Source of the DNA: Cupriavidus sp. UYMMa02A
GTDB taxonomy: Bacteria; Pseudomonadota; Gammaproteobacteria; Burkholderiales; Burkholderiaceae
NCBI GenBank assembly: GCA_001725945.1
Contig: LRMT01000011.1
Span: 1-64,000, forward strand
Length of the DNA stretch: 64,000 nt
Direction of reading: 5' to 3'
The notes below the pieces were generated by a model. That model ran no database searches, was not told the DNA's origin, and saw only the letters and a list, made by a program, of their open reading frames with translations. The translations under genes and the position numbers were made by a program. Positions 56,466-64,000 of the stretch are shown here, one piece after another. How positions within the stretch are numbered: the stretch's first letter is position 1; the number at the start of each line of letters is the position of its first letter.

Positions 56466-57225
56466 CTACTTTCCTGTGAACCGCGGCTGGCGCTTCTCTT
56501 TCCACGCTGCCGCGCCTTCCCGAGATCCGCGGAGGTCTCCGAGCGATGCAGGTCCCGCTGCAGCGCTTCGGCATCCAGCGCGCCACGGGCAATCGCGTTC
56601 AGGTGGGTCTTCATGCCGAGCAGCGCGATCGGTGCCATGCCCGCCAGTTGCTGTGAGAGCGCATCCACGCGGGATGTCAGCATCGACGCATCAACGATTT
56701 CCGTCAGGAAGCCGATGCGCAACATGTCCTGCGCGTCGATCTTGTCGGTCGTCAGGAACAGGTGCTTGGCCGCGTTCAATCCCAGGCGGGAAACGTAGCG
56801 CTCCATGCCACCGCGATAGAAGTGCAGGCCGAGCCGGGCGGCCGGCATGAACATGTCGCAGCCGGGTACGCCGATACGAAAATCGCAGGCCAGGCAAAGG
56901 TCGGTAGCACCGCCATAGACGCCGCCATTGACGGCGGCGATTGTGACCGGGCGCGCCATCTCGACTGCGTCCATGACTTCCCCGAAGTTCAGCGCGCCTT
57001 CGTCGGCCTCGCCAGCGAGCGACCCAATGTCATAACCGCTGCAGAAGTACTTGCCCGAACTGACAAAGCGCAGCACCAGTACGCGCTCCATCTCGTTGAC
57101 GGCGTCGATGTGGTCGCGCAGCGTTCGCAGGTCCCCGGGGCTGAGACGATTGGCGACTTCGGGGCGGCGCAAGCGATCGTGGCAATGGGGCCATCCAACG
57201 TCAGGCGAGGCGCGTTATCATCCAT
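56466..57225 (-). CDS. Enoyl-CoA hydratase/isomerase family protein (frameshifted)
   Basis: About 254 residues of the crotonase fold. The N-terminus is MDDNAPRLTLDGPIATIA; a lost base near 57170 leads to RRPEVANRLSPGDLRTLRDHIDAV, then FVSSGKYFCSGYDIGSLAGE (first oxyanion loop) and VTIAAVNGGVYGGATDLCLACDFRIGV (second oxyanion loop). A lost base near 56520 is needed to read the family tail EGAAAWKEKRQPRFTGK and the stop at 56466. It is the first gene of the operon with the Bug receptor and CoA-transferase. Confidence 0.87.
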
Positions 57226-57252
57226 CTCACAATATCTCCGTGACCATTTGAT

Positions 57253-57275
57253 ATATCTACAGAGGCTACAGATAT
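57253..57275. promoter_or_regulatory. Candidate GntR operator
   Basis: Outer inverted arms ATATCT and AGATAT enclose a tandem CTACAG-N3-CTACAG. This lies in the 79-base gap between the enoyl-CoA hydratase operon and the gntR gene, which starts 30 bases downstream. Confidence 0.45.
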
Positions 57276-57304
57276 TCTAGAAATAGACAAACAAGGGTAT
57301 ACCC

Positions 57305-57961
57305 GTGCAGTCACTACAAGATCAGATCCGAGAACGTGTCGTTTCCGCCATCCAGTCCGGTGCCTTGCGCCCGGGTGCGCAAATCGACGAGAAAGCGTTG
57401 GCAGACGAATTCAAGAGCTCGCGCACGCCGGTGCGGGAAGCGCTGCTGATGCTCGCCGCGCAGGGACTCGTTACCATCGTGCCGCGCGCCGGCATGTTCG
57501 TGTACAAGCCCAGTGCGGCCGAGCTGGTTGCCATGTTCGAGACGCTGGCGGAAATGGAGGGCGTGGTCGCGCGGCTTGCGACGCAACGAATATCGGCAGC
57601 GGGCAAGAAGGTTCTTGCGCAGGCGCACAAGGCGGCCGGGCCATATGTCGAGCAACGCGACACGGCGAGCTATATCGAGGCCAACCGCAAGTTCCACGAG
57701 GTGCTCTACCAGGCCGCGGCGAACCCGTTCCTGACCGAGCAGATCGTCCAGCTACGCAGGCGGCTGGCAATCTACTGGCAACAGAAGGGCCTGATCAACG
57801 ACGCGCGCGTGCCGAGCTCATATCGGGAACACGGCTATGTCATCGAAGCCGTGCTCACTGGCAATCCGGATGGTGCGGCGGAAGCGATGCGCATGCATAT
57901 CTCCGCCGGGGGAACGGCAATCGCGGACCTGGTGCTGCTGGCGGGCGCTGAAGCGGAATAA
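57305..57961 (+). CDS. GntR family regulator (FCD domain)
   Basis: A 218-residue GntR/FadR-type regulator. The winged helix is QDQIRERVVSAIQSGALRPGAQIDEKALADEFKSSRTPVREALLMLAAQGLVTIVPRAGMFV. The FCD domain has ELVAMFETLAEMEGVVARLATQRI, ANRKFHEVLYQAAANPFLTEQI and GNPDGAAEAMRMHI, which supply the usual metal ligands. The start is a GTG. It is divergent from the hydratase-receptor-CoA-transferase operon and presumably controls it. The frame is intact. Confidence 0.9.
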   Translation: MQSLQDQIRERVVSAIQSGALRPGAQIDEKALADEFKSSRTPVREALLMLAAQGLVTIVPRAGMFVYKPSAAELVAMFETLAEMEGVVARLATQRISAAGKKVLAQAHKAAGPYVEQRDTASYIEANRKFHEVLYQAAANPFLTEQIVQLRRRLAIYWQQKGLINDARVPSSYREHGYVIEAVLTGNPDGAAEAMRMHISAGGTAIADLVLLAGAEAE

Positions 57962-58121
57962 GCCACATCAAGCACTGTGTGTCGTGCGACCGGGCTCAAC
58001 CCCAAGGGTTCAGCCTTCGTCGCATAGACTTTCCCAAACAGAAGCGATCGTCGCGCACACGCGAATTCTCGTTGACTAGCCTTTCTGAAGTTGTCGCGAA
58101 CGTCGTCGCTCAAAGGTCATG

Positions 58122-58579
58122 TCATGCAGATGAGGATTCTGCGGCCTTGGCCAGCTTCACCATTGCCTTCCTTGCCGAACGAAGTTGTTCCTCGCCCATG
58201 CGACGGGCGAGTTCTGCCTTGGCCCCATCCCATACCGGGAACGCATCGACCACGAGTTGACGCCCCGATGTCGTCAGCGCTAGCAGCTTTCCAGCGCGAC
58301 CCCGTCCGCCTGTAGCACGAACCAAATCTCGGCTCTCCAGATTCTGAACATTTCGGCTCAGGGTAGTCGGATCGACCCCGGCACTATCGGCAATATCGAC
58401 GATCGTCGCCCCCTCGGCCGCACCGATCCCAACCAAGAGGCTGAATTGCTCGGCCGTCAGCCCGAGCGCCTGAAGCAGGCATTGTAATAACGCGTGATTG
58501 CACGCGCCGTAGCACGAGCCTGGAAGCCCGGACACTGCGCTGCGACGTCCTTCAAAGAGTCTGGATCAAAACCGTTCAC
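58122..58579 (-). CDS. MarR family regulator (frameshifted)
   Basis: About 152 residues. It starts at a GTG with an AAGGAGG ribosome site and reads NGFDPDSLKDVAAQCPGFQARATARAITRYYNACFRRSG. A break near 58465 leads to LTAEQFSLLVGIGAAEGATIVDIADSAGVDPTTLSRNVQNLESRDLVRATGGRGRAGKLLALTTSGRQL, a complete winged helix. It is divergent from the DUF1330 gene with a shared 22-base palindrome. Confidence 0.87.
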
Positions 58580-58609
58580 GTCTACCTCCTTGACAGCCCT
58601 ATCCTCGCA

Positions 58610-58631
58610 TAATAATGTATATGCATTATTA
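58610..58631. promoter_or_regulatory. MarR operator and DUF1330-gene promoter
   Basis: TAATAATG-N6-CATTATTA is a perfect inverted repeat with 8-base arms. It overlaps the -10 region of a promoter formed by TTGACA (58590-58595), a 17-base spacer and TAATGT (58613-58618). It lies between the marR gene and the DUF1330 gene, so it probably represses both. Confidence 0.7.
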
Positions 58632-58641
58632 GGGAGGCACA

Positions 58642-58935
58642 ATGCCAGCGTACGTACACGTCAACCTACGCGTCATCGATTCCGCCAAGCAGGCAGCGCT
58701 CGCTCCACGCTTTCAGGCGGCGCTAATAGAGGCGGGCGGGAAGATCCTGCATTTCGGTCCTGTTGCGCAGATTCTAGAGGGGGATGAGGTGCCGCTGCCG
58801 ATGGCCGGCGTGTTTGAGTTTCCGACTCTCGCCCAAGCGCTAGCCTTCTACAATTCCGAAAGGTATGCGCCGATCAAGGCCGAACGTCGGGAAGCCCAGC
58901 AAGCGCGGATGTTCATAGTCGAAACGCACTCGTGA
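58642..58935 (+). CDS. DUF1330 family protein
   Basis: A 97-residue ferredoxin-like-fold protein of the DUF1330 type: MPAYVHVNLRVIDSAKQAALAPRFQAALIEAGGKILHFG and FEFPTLAQALAFYNSERYAPIKAERREAQQARMFIVE. The start has GGGAGGCAC upstream. It is the only gene directly downstream of the MarR operator. Biochemical function is unknown; related ABM-like proteins handle small molecules. The frame is intact. Confidence 0.82.
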   Translation: MPAYVHVNLRVIDSAKQAALAPRFQAALIEAGGKILHFGPVAQILEGDEVPLPMAGVFEFPTLAQALAFYNSERYAPIKAERREAQQARMFIVETHS

Positions 58936-59092
58936 GTGACCGCTTTCGGAAGGCATGACGGTCTGGAATGGGGTCGATCAAAGACGGCCGCAGTTTCGCA
59001 GCGGTCATCCGACGGCTGGCAGAAGGAGTCATTCGACAAGAGGTGCCTTGTGATCGACAATCGGTGTTCCGATACGACCACGCCAAAAGCTC

Positions 59093-60130
59093 ATGAGGTG
59101 CCTGTCAAAGATCAGCTTGTTGCGTCAGTTGTTCGCAATCAGCCTTGCCGCAGCGATTGCATTGCCCGTACTGGCTCAGGAAATCTACAACGACCTCGCC
59201 TCCAGGCCGTCCGGAAAAATCTATTTCAACAGCGTCACCCCGAAGAGCAAATGGGAACTGGTCCATCGTAAGTACGACAGGAAACCAACGACCGTCTGGG
59301 GCATGCTGTACATGCCCGAGAGCGTCCAAGGCAGAGTCCCCGCCATGGTGATCTCCCACGGGTCGGCGGGCGTACAGAAAAAGGACATCGACCGCTGGGT
59401 ACGTGCGTTCAACCAGATGGGAATTGCAGCGTTCGTGGTCGACTCGTTTGGCGGCCGCGGGATTACTGGCACCATGGATGACCAGTCGCAATTGAGCCCT
59501 GCCGCCAACGACGCCGATGCGCTATTTGCCTTGAAACTGCTGAGTACGGATCCGCGTATCGATCCGCAAAGAATCGGGCAGATAGGATTTTCACGGGGTG
59601 GGCATGTTGCGATGGATCTGGTGCTCGAAACGTTCCGGAAAGGTGTCATCGACGACGATGCACGGTTCGTTGCGCTGATTGGTTTCTACCCCGGATGCAC
59701 TCAACTCTGGTGGGAGGTCCCGTCACCTCAGTTGACAGGGGCACCATTGATGCTGGCCGTGGGCGATAAGGATGACTACACACCAGCGCAGCCGTGCCTC
59801 AATGTCGCGGACATCATGAAGCGAGGTGGACAGTCGGTGGAGGTGCACGTGTACGCCGGGGCTTATCACGATTTCGACAATACGCACGTCTACTTCAAGT
59901 ACTTTCCCGGTGCCACGACGCTCCGCGATTGCCCACAGGCTATCCTCGACGTTCGGCACGATGCGTATTACCGGCTGCCGAGCGGTGAGAAATACTCCAG
60001 CTTCCAGGCTATGGACGCTGAATTCAGGCGCTGCATTGCCCGAGGCGTCTCAGCCGGCTCCAGTCTCGATCAAGGCAGGAAATCCGAGGCTGATGTAAAA
60101 GCGTTCTTGACGAGGGCAATGGGGTTGTAG
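59093..60130 (+). CDS. Secreted dienelactone-hydrolase-like alpha/beta hydrolase
   Basis: A 345-residue protein with a signal peptide (LRQLFAISLAAAIALPVLA-Q). The hydrolase core has VWGMLYMPESVQGRVPAMVISHGSAGV, GIAAFVVDSFGGRGI, the nucleophile elbow GFSRGGH (S167) and the His region GAYHDFDN; LMLAVGDKDDYTP supplies the acid. It looks like the periplasmic DLH-like hydrolases. The substrate is unknown. The frame is intact. Confidence 0.83.
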   Translation: MRCLSKISLLRQLFAISLAAAIALPVLAQEIYNDLASRPSGKIYFNSVTPKSKWELVHRKYDRKPTTVWGMLYMPESVQGRVPAMVISHGSAGVQKKDIDRWVRAFNQMGIAAFVVDSFGGRGITGTMDDQSQLSPAANDADALFALKLLSTDPRIDPQRIGQIGFSRGGHVAMDLVLETFRKGVIDDDARFVALIGFYPGCTQLWWEVPSPQLTGAPLMLAVGDKDDYTPAQPCLNVADIMKRGGQSVEVHVYAGAYHDFDNTHVYFKYFPGATTLRDCPQAILDVRHDAYYRLPSGEKYSSFQAMDAEFRRCIARGVSAGSSLDQGRKSEADVKAFLTRAMGL

Positions 60131-60324
60131 CGATGGCGCTCGGTGTATTGAAGCCGACAGACCTTCTATTCTCGGGCCCTTTGCTTTCATCCCCCATCTG
60201 TCAGCTGGGCAGCAAACCGAAGTCTGACCTGGCCCAGGCTGCGACACCGTCCCCATGCATCAGGCCTTGCCAATGCATGCCCCTGGCCGGCGTCCGCCCC
60301 CAAAAATTGCGGCCGCCCGGATCC

Positions 60325-61323
60325 TTACATCGTCGGCTGGAAGTTGGCGGATACGCGCTGGCGCAGGTAGTCCTCTGCGCTGATCGGCGCGTACTTGCCG
60401 GACGGGCTTTCGATCATCACGTCGCGGTTGGCCTGGCAAAAGAACGCCAGACTGTAGCGCGAGCCCTGGTATTCGTGCGGCTGCGGGTTGCGCACGCGGT
60501 GGAAATTGGAGGGCAACTGGTCATCGCTCCAGCGCATCAGCATGTCACCAATATTGCAGGTGATGATGTCATCCGCTGGCTCGATGTTGGTCCATTCCTG
60601 GCTCTCCATCTCCTTGCCCGGACACAGTTGCAGGCCGCCCTGGCCCGCGCTCTGGAACAGCAGCGTCAGGCAGTCGAAATCCGTATGTGCGCCGGCGCGC
60701 CACAGTCCGGATGGCACCGAAGGGTCGCTCGGGAAGTAGTGCAGCAGGCGCAGCGTGCTTTGGTAGGTGGATCGGGACGGGTCGTGCGCGCGGGTGAAGA
60801 AGTCGCGCGCGAAGCCGAGCTTCTCGGCGAAGCAAGACAGCACGCGCATGCCGACCTGCCAGCATTGCGCCTCGAACGCCAGCATGACAGCACGAAAGGC
60901 CGGCACCTCGTCTTCGGTCGGCCACAGCGGCGCCATGTGCGGCAGCGTGATCTGGTACGACTCCTTCTGGTCGTGTGTGCCCGTGGACGGGCGCACCTGT
61001 GCCTTGCTCTCCCAGCCGCTGTTCAGTGCCTGCTGCAAGGGGTACTGCGCTTTGACGGCTTCCGGCAGGGCGAAGAAGCGCTGCGCCATCTCGAACGCTC
61101 CCTGGACCTGCGCCAGGTCGATGCCATGGTTGACGAGCTGGAAGAAACCGACATCAGTGGCGGCTGCCCACAGCGCTTCAGTGATCTGCGTGCGGCGCGC
61201 CTCGAAGTCGGACAGGTCGATACGGCGGACCTCACGCGCCTGGGTCTCGGAACCCTGGCCGCCCATAGAGGCTTCCTTGTCGAGTTCGGTCAAAGTGTAA
61301 GGAGAGGCCGTCAGCGTAATCAT
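60325..61323 (-). CDS. Isopenicillin-N-synthase-like 2-oxoglutarate/Fe(II) oxygenase
   Basis: A 332-residue non-heme iron oxygenase. The DIOX_N part is REVRRIDLSDFEARRTQITEALWAAATDVGFFQLVNHGI. The iron ligands are H213, D215 (AGAHTDFDCLTLLFQ) and H275 (SNFHRVRNP), with R289 (GSRYSLAFF) as the 2-oxoglutarate or substrate-carboxylate arginine. The start at 61323 gives MITLTASPYTLTEL. It is divergent from an ABC importer of the NitT/TauT type, suggesting that the imported compound is its substrate. The frame is intact. Confidence 0.88.
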   Translation of the reverse strand: MITLTASPYTLTELDKEASMGGQGSETQAREVRRIDLSDFEARRTQITEALWAAATDVGFFQLVNHGIDLAQVQGAFEMAQRFFALPEAVKAQYPLQQALNSGWESKAQVRPSTGTHDQKESYQITLPHMAPLWPTEDEVPAFRAVMLAFEAQCWQVGMRVLSCFAEKLGFARDFFTRAHDPSRSTYQSTLRLLHYFPSDPSVPSGLWRAGAHTDFDCLTLLFQSAGQGGLQLCPGKEMESQEWTNIEPADDIITCNIGDMLMRWSDDQLPSNFHRVRNPQPHEYQGSRYSLAFFCQANRDVMIESPSGKYAPISAEDYLRQRVSANFQPTM

Positions 61324-61941
61324 ATGTGCTCCGTGCGAAAGAAGGTCGATGGGTGTCGGACCGGGAGCAAACAGGCAACGCGCGGAAGCTTGAGCAAGCG
61401 TTCCGGGCAGCAGTCTTGAAGCTCCGACGGCAAGCAAGCCGAGCCGTTGCGGCTCGACCAGTTCCGACTTCAAGAGCAATTCCCGGCCAGCCGGCGCAAC
61501 ATCCGCGACTGGTGAACGCTTCTACTCTCGCCAGCGACTGTGCAAAGTTCACGCCAGGCAGGGAGGTCCTCAGGTGAGGGCGAATTGGCCGGCGGACGCA
61601 CCAGCTTAAATCCCGCTGCACCCGCAACGGGCGTGCCATGCACACCGATGGCGTGTCTGCACGAAGGGCACGGTACCCATATATGTCGCCGCGAATGGCA
61701 TGGAAGTTGCTGAAGTACGGGCAAGAGTAGAAGCGTTCACTGTCGCGCCAGGAACCGAACGGTTCCCCGGATAACCAGCGCGAACAGCCGGAAATTGCTC
61801 TTGAAAGCCGCGCCTGTGTGTCCGGTGGTTCGGACCGAGGCCGTGCCTTCATGACGCATGCCCGGCATCCATTGAACCGCTTGGCTCTCATGACGGCTCG
61901 GACGCAGGCGTGTTGAACGACAGCTCAAACCGCGCCCCGCC
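61324..61941. other. 618-base divergent intergenic region with a palindrome
   Basis: No convincing gene is present. A perfect inverted repeat, GGAACCGAACGGTTCC (7-base arms) at 61751-61766, may be an operator for one of the flanking divergent units. The remaining sequence shows nothing I recognise. Confidence 0.45.
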
Positions 61942-62928
61942 ATGAAACCTCGCCTCTTGCTCCGCCGCCTGCTCGGGTTGGCAGCCATTGCCGCCACCTG
62001 CTGGTCCGCCAGCGCCTTTGCACTCGACAAGGTCGTTTTCCTCACCTCGTGGTACGCCCAGGCCGAACACGGCGGCTTCTACCAGGCCGTTGCCACCGGC
62101 CTCTACAAGAAATACGGCCTCGATGTACAGATCCGCATGGGTGGGCCACAAGTCAACGGCATGCAGATCCTGACCAGCGGCCAGGCAGACTTTCTCATGG
62201 GCTATGACCTGCAGGTGCTCAAGAGCGTCGAGCAGGGTGTGCCGGTTACCACGGTAGGCGCGTCAATGCAGACCGACCCCCAAGGCATGATGACGCATGA
62301 AGACGTGAAGAGCCTTGCGGACCTGAAGACGCGCAACATCCTGGTCTCCACCTCTGGACGCACCACCTGGTGGCCGTGGCTGCGGGGCAAGTACAAGCTC
62401 GATGAATCTCAGTCGCGCGTCTACACGTTCAATCTGCAGCCATTTTTTGCCGATCCCAATGCCGCGCAGCAGGCCTACGCGTCGTCGGAGCTGTTCAGCG
62501 CCGAAAAGGCAGGCGTGAAGGCGCGCTTCTTCCTGTTTGCCGATGATGGCTACCCGCCCTACGGCACCACCATCGTGACGATGGAGAAGACCGTCAGGGA
62601 AAAGCCGGATCTGGTCGCCCGTTTCGTGCGCGCCTCGATGGAGGGCTGGAAGAGCTACCTGGCCGACCCGGCGCCCGCCAACGCGCTCATCAAGCGTGAC
62701 AACCCGAACATGAAGGACGACCAGCTCGCCTATGGCCTGGACAAGCTCAAGCAGTTCCGCATGATCACCGGCGGGGACGCCGCCACGCGGGGCATTGGCG
62801 TCATGACCGACGCGCGCTGGCGCAAGACGCGTGATTTCATGGTCGAGGTGGGTCTGCTCAAGGCCGATCTGGACTGGAAGCGTGCCTACACCACGCAGTT
62901 CGTCAAAGACCTGAAGGTGATGCCATGA
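61942..62928 (+). CDS. ABC transporter substrate-binding protein, NMT1/SsuA-like
   Basis: A 328-residue periplasmic binding protein. The signal peptide is RLLGLAAIAATCWSASAFA-L. KVVFLTSWYAQAEHGGFYQAVATGLYKKYGLDVQIRMGGPQVNGMQILTSGQADFLMGYD is the typical NMT1/ThiY start, and the DPQGMMTHEDVKSLADLKTRNILVSTSGR region forms the ligand cleft. It is the first gene of an ABC operon with the ATPase and permease. The ligand is unknown; pyrimidine precursors, sulfonates and nitriles are known for the family. The frame is intact. Confidence 0.88.
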   Translation: MKPRLLLRRLLGLAAIAATCWSASAFALDKVVFLTSWYAQAEHGGFYQAVATGLYKKYGLDVQIRMGGPQVNGMQILTSGQADFLMGYDLQVLKSVEQGVPVTTVGASMQTDPQGMMTHEDVKSLADLKTRNILVSTSGRTTWWPWLRGKYKLDESQSRVYTFNLQPFFADPNAAQQAYASSELFSAEKAGVKARFFLFADDGYPPYGTTIVTMEKTVREKPDLVARFVRASMEGWKSYLADPAPANALIKRDNPNMKDDQLAYGLDKLKQFRMITGGDAATRGIGVMTDARWRKTRDFMVEVGLLKADLDWKRAYTTQFVKDLKVMP

Positions 62929-62973
62929 AGACCGCATCGCATACCGAATCCGTGTTCTATTGGGGAGGCCGCC

Positions 62974-63851
62974 ATGTCGCTCGTCTTTCGTAGTAGCAGC
63001 CGCGCTCCCGCCGTCCCGCAAGCGGGTGGCAGTCCGCTTCCGCTGGATGCGTGCGTGCTGCCGATGCCCCGGCGTTGTTCGCCAACCAGGTCGAGAAGAC
63101 GTATCCGAACGGCACCGTGGCCCTTGAGCGGGTCAGGCTAGCCATCCAGCCGGGCGAGTTCGTCTCACTGCTCGGGCCGTCCGGCTGCGGCAAGAGCACG
63201 CTGCTCAAGCTGTTTGCCGGACTGGAACAACCGTCGGCCGGCCATGTGCGCTGGTGGGGCGGTCCTGCGCTCGCCGCGGGTATCGGCACGCCAGGGCGCA
63301 CGCTCGCGATGGTATTCCAGGAGGCAACGTTGATGCCATGGGCGAGAGTGGCGGACAACGCGCGCCTGCCGCTCGATCTGGCCCGCATGCCGCGCGCGGA
63401 GGCCGACGAGCGCGTACGGCGCGCCCTCGCGCTCGTCGGCCTCGGTCACTTCGGAAAGGCGTACCCGCGCGAGTTGTCCGGCGGCATGCAGATGCGCGTG
63501 TCGATCGCGCGTGCCCTGGCCGTGCATCCCGACCTGCTGCTGATGGACGAGCCCTTTGGTGCGCTGGACGAGTTTACGCGCAACAAGCTCGATGCCGACC
63601 TGCGCGCACTGTGGGCCGAGCGCGGCCTGACGGTGGTGTTTGTCACGCACAGCATCTACGAGGCGGTCTATCTGTCGAGCCGTGTGATCGTCATGGCAGC
63701 TCGCCCCGGGCGGGTCATTGCTGACGTGCCGATCGAAGGCCCGGCCGTGCGCGACGATGCCTTCCGCGTGTCGCCGGCCTTCATGCAGTACTGCGCGCAA
63801 CTGTCGGCGCTGCTGACACAGGCCAATACCGGTGCGCCGGCGGCCGACTGA
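62974..63851 (+). CDS. ABC transporter ATPase, NitT/TauT type (frameshifted 5' end)
   Basis: About 292 residues. The ATG at 62974 has a GGGGAGG ribosome site and opens MSLVFRSSSRAPAVPQ; a lost base near 63050 shifts to APALFANQVEKTYPNGTVALERV. Walker A is GPSGCGKST, the signature is LSGGMQMR, Walker B is LLLMDEPFGALDEFTR, and the switch His is in VFVTHSIYEAVY. It pairs with the permease at 63869. A GTG at 63051 is an alternative in-frame start. Confidence 0.9.
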
Positions 63852-63868
63852 TCTTTGGAGAACCCATC

Positions 63869-64000
63869 ATGAACCCTCCGTTGTTGTTCCGTCCGGCCGT
63901 ACAGCGCGTTGCAGCACCGCTCGTCGTGGGGATCGTGCTGTTGATCGCCTGGCAGTCCGTCTGTATGGCATTCGACGTGCCGTCCTACCTGGTGCCGTCG
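63869..64000 (+). CDS. ABC transporter permease, NitT/TauT type (partial)
   Basis: The first 44 codons of an inner-membrane permease: MNPPLLFRPAVQRVAAPLVV, then GIVLLIAWQSVCMAFDVPSYLVPS, with one transmembrane helix and the family phrase W..VC..F.VPSYLVPSP. It starts 18 bases after the ATPase with a TTTGGAGAA ribosome site and runs off the window edge. Confidence 0.85.
   Translation, partial: MNPPLLFRPAVQRVAAPLVVGIVLLIAWQSVCMAFDVPSYLVPS

Noticed and set aside
1-64000. CRISPR arrays, rRNA, tRNA genes, insertion sequences, prophage or integrative element ends
   Set aside because: No regularly spaced direct repeats, cloverleaf sequences, transposase or integrase frames were recognised on either strand.

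Overview
The window (about 64 kb, high GC) looks like a chromosome or chromid segment of a Burkholderiaceae beta-proteobacterium, most likely Cupriavidus or a close relative. This is inferred from the Bug/TctC-type receptors paired with CoA-transferases, the Burkholderia-type porin, the lutACB/lldP lactate cluster and the dense accessory catabolism. No rRNA, tRNA, CRISPR array, insertion sequence or phage was seen.

Layout. 1-2428: feoAB ferrous iron uptake with a Fur box and a small downstream membrane protein, on the minus strand. 2739-20451: a catabolic island bounded by two marR genes. Its plus-strand genes encode an LLM-class flavin monooxygenase with flavin reductase, an isatin-hydrolase-like cyclase, a two-gene 2-oxoacid:ferredoxin oxidoreductase, an MFS aromatic acid carrier, a hotdog thioesterase, a fused aryl-CoA 5-hydroxylase/oxidoreductase, a gentisate-dioxygenase-like bicupin, an FAH-family hydrolase, a nitrilase-family enzyme, maleate isomerase, a second flavin reductase and a porin. 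20709-25881: LysR, AidB-like acyl-CoA dehydrogenase, Bug receptor and CoA-transferase. 26005-27812: a hipBA module with three palindromic operators. 29388-36056: an SDR, lldP, lutB, lutC and lutA, with a divergent lldR and its operator. 36057-38560: small hypothetical genes and non-coding DNA. 38705-42087: AI-2E-family membrane protein, a degenerate receiver protein and a Rieske oxygenase. 42232-48360: IclR-controlled operon (FAD oxidoreductase, SDR, two MFS carriers). 48824-54130: VOC protein and a TetR-controlled electrophile or enone operon (quinone-oxidoreductase-like MDR, alpha/beta hydrolase, SDR, old yellow enzyme). 54289-57961: GntR-controlled enoyl-CoA hydratase, Bug receptor and CoA-transferase. 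58122-60130: MarR/DUF1330 pair and a secreted hydrolase. 60325-64000: an isopenicillin-N-synthase-like oxygenase and the start of a NitT/TauT-type ABC importer.

The most interesting unit is the 2.7-18.8 kb island. Read as a pathway, it fits aerobic breakdown of indole-3-acetate or isatin. Isatin would be opened to isatinate, a 2-oxoacid. The ferredoxin oxidoreductase would decarboxylate this to 2-aminobenzoyl-CoA, which would explain why no CoA ligase is present. The fused flavoenzyme would 5-hydroxylate the ring, the thioesterase would release 5-hydroxyanthranilate, and the bicupin would cleave it to a maleamoyl-pyruvate. The FAH hydrolase, a C-N hydrolase and maleate isomerase would complete the route to pyruvate, ammonia and fumarate. 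The individual families are secure; the linked pathway is inference. Salicylate/gentisate catabolism is the main alternative.

An important caveat: about thirty genes are broken by single-base frameshifts, nearly all explained by the loss of one base from a short G/C or A run, and both reading frames remain conserved on each side. This is the pattern of uncorrected sequencing error rather than gene decay, so these genes are annotated at full inferred length.
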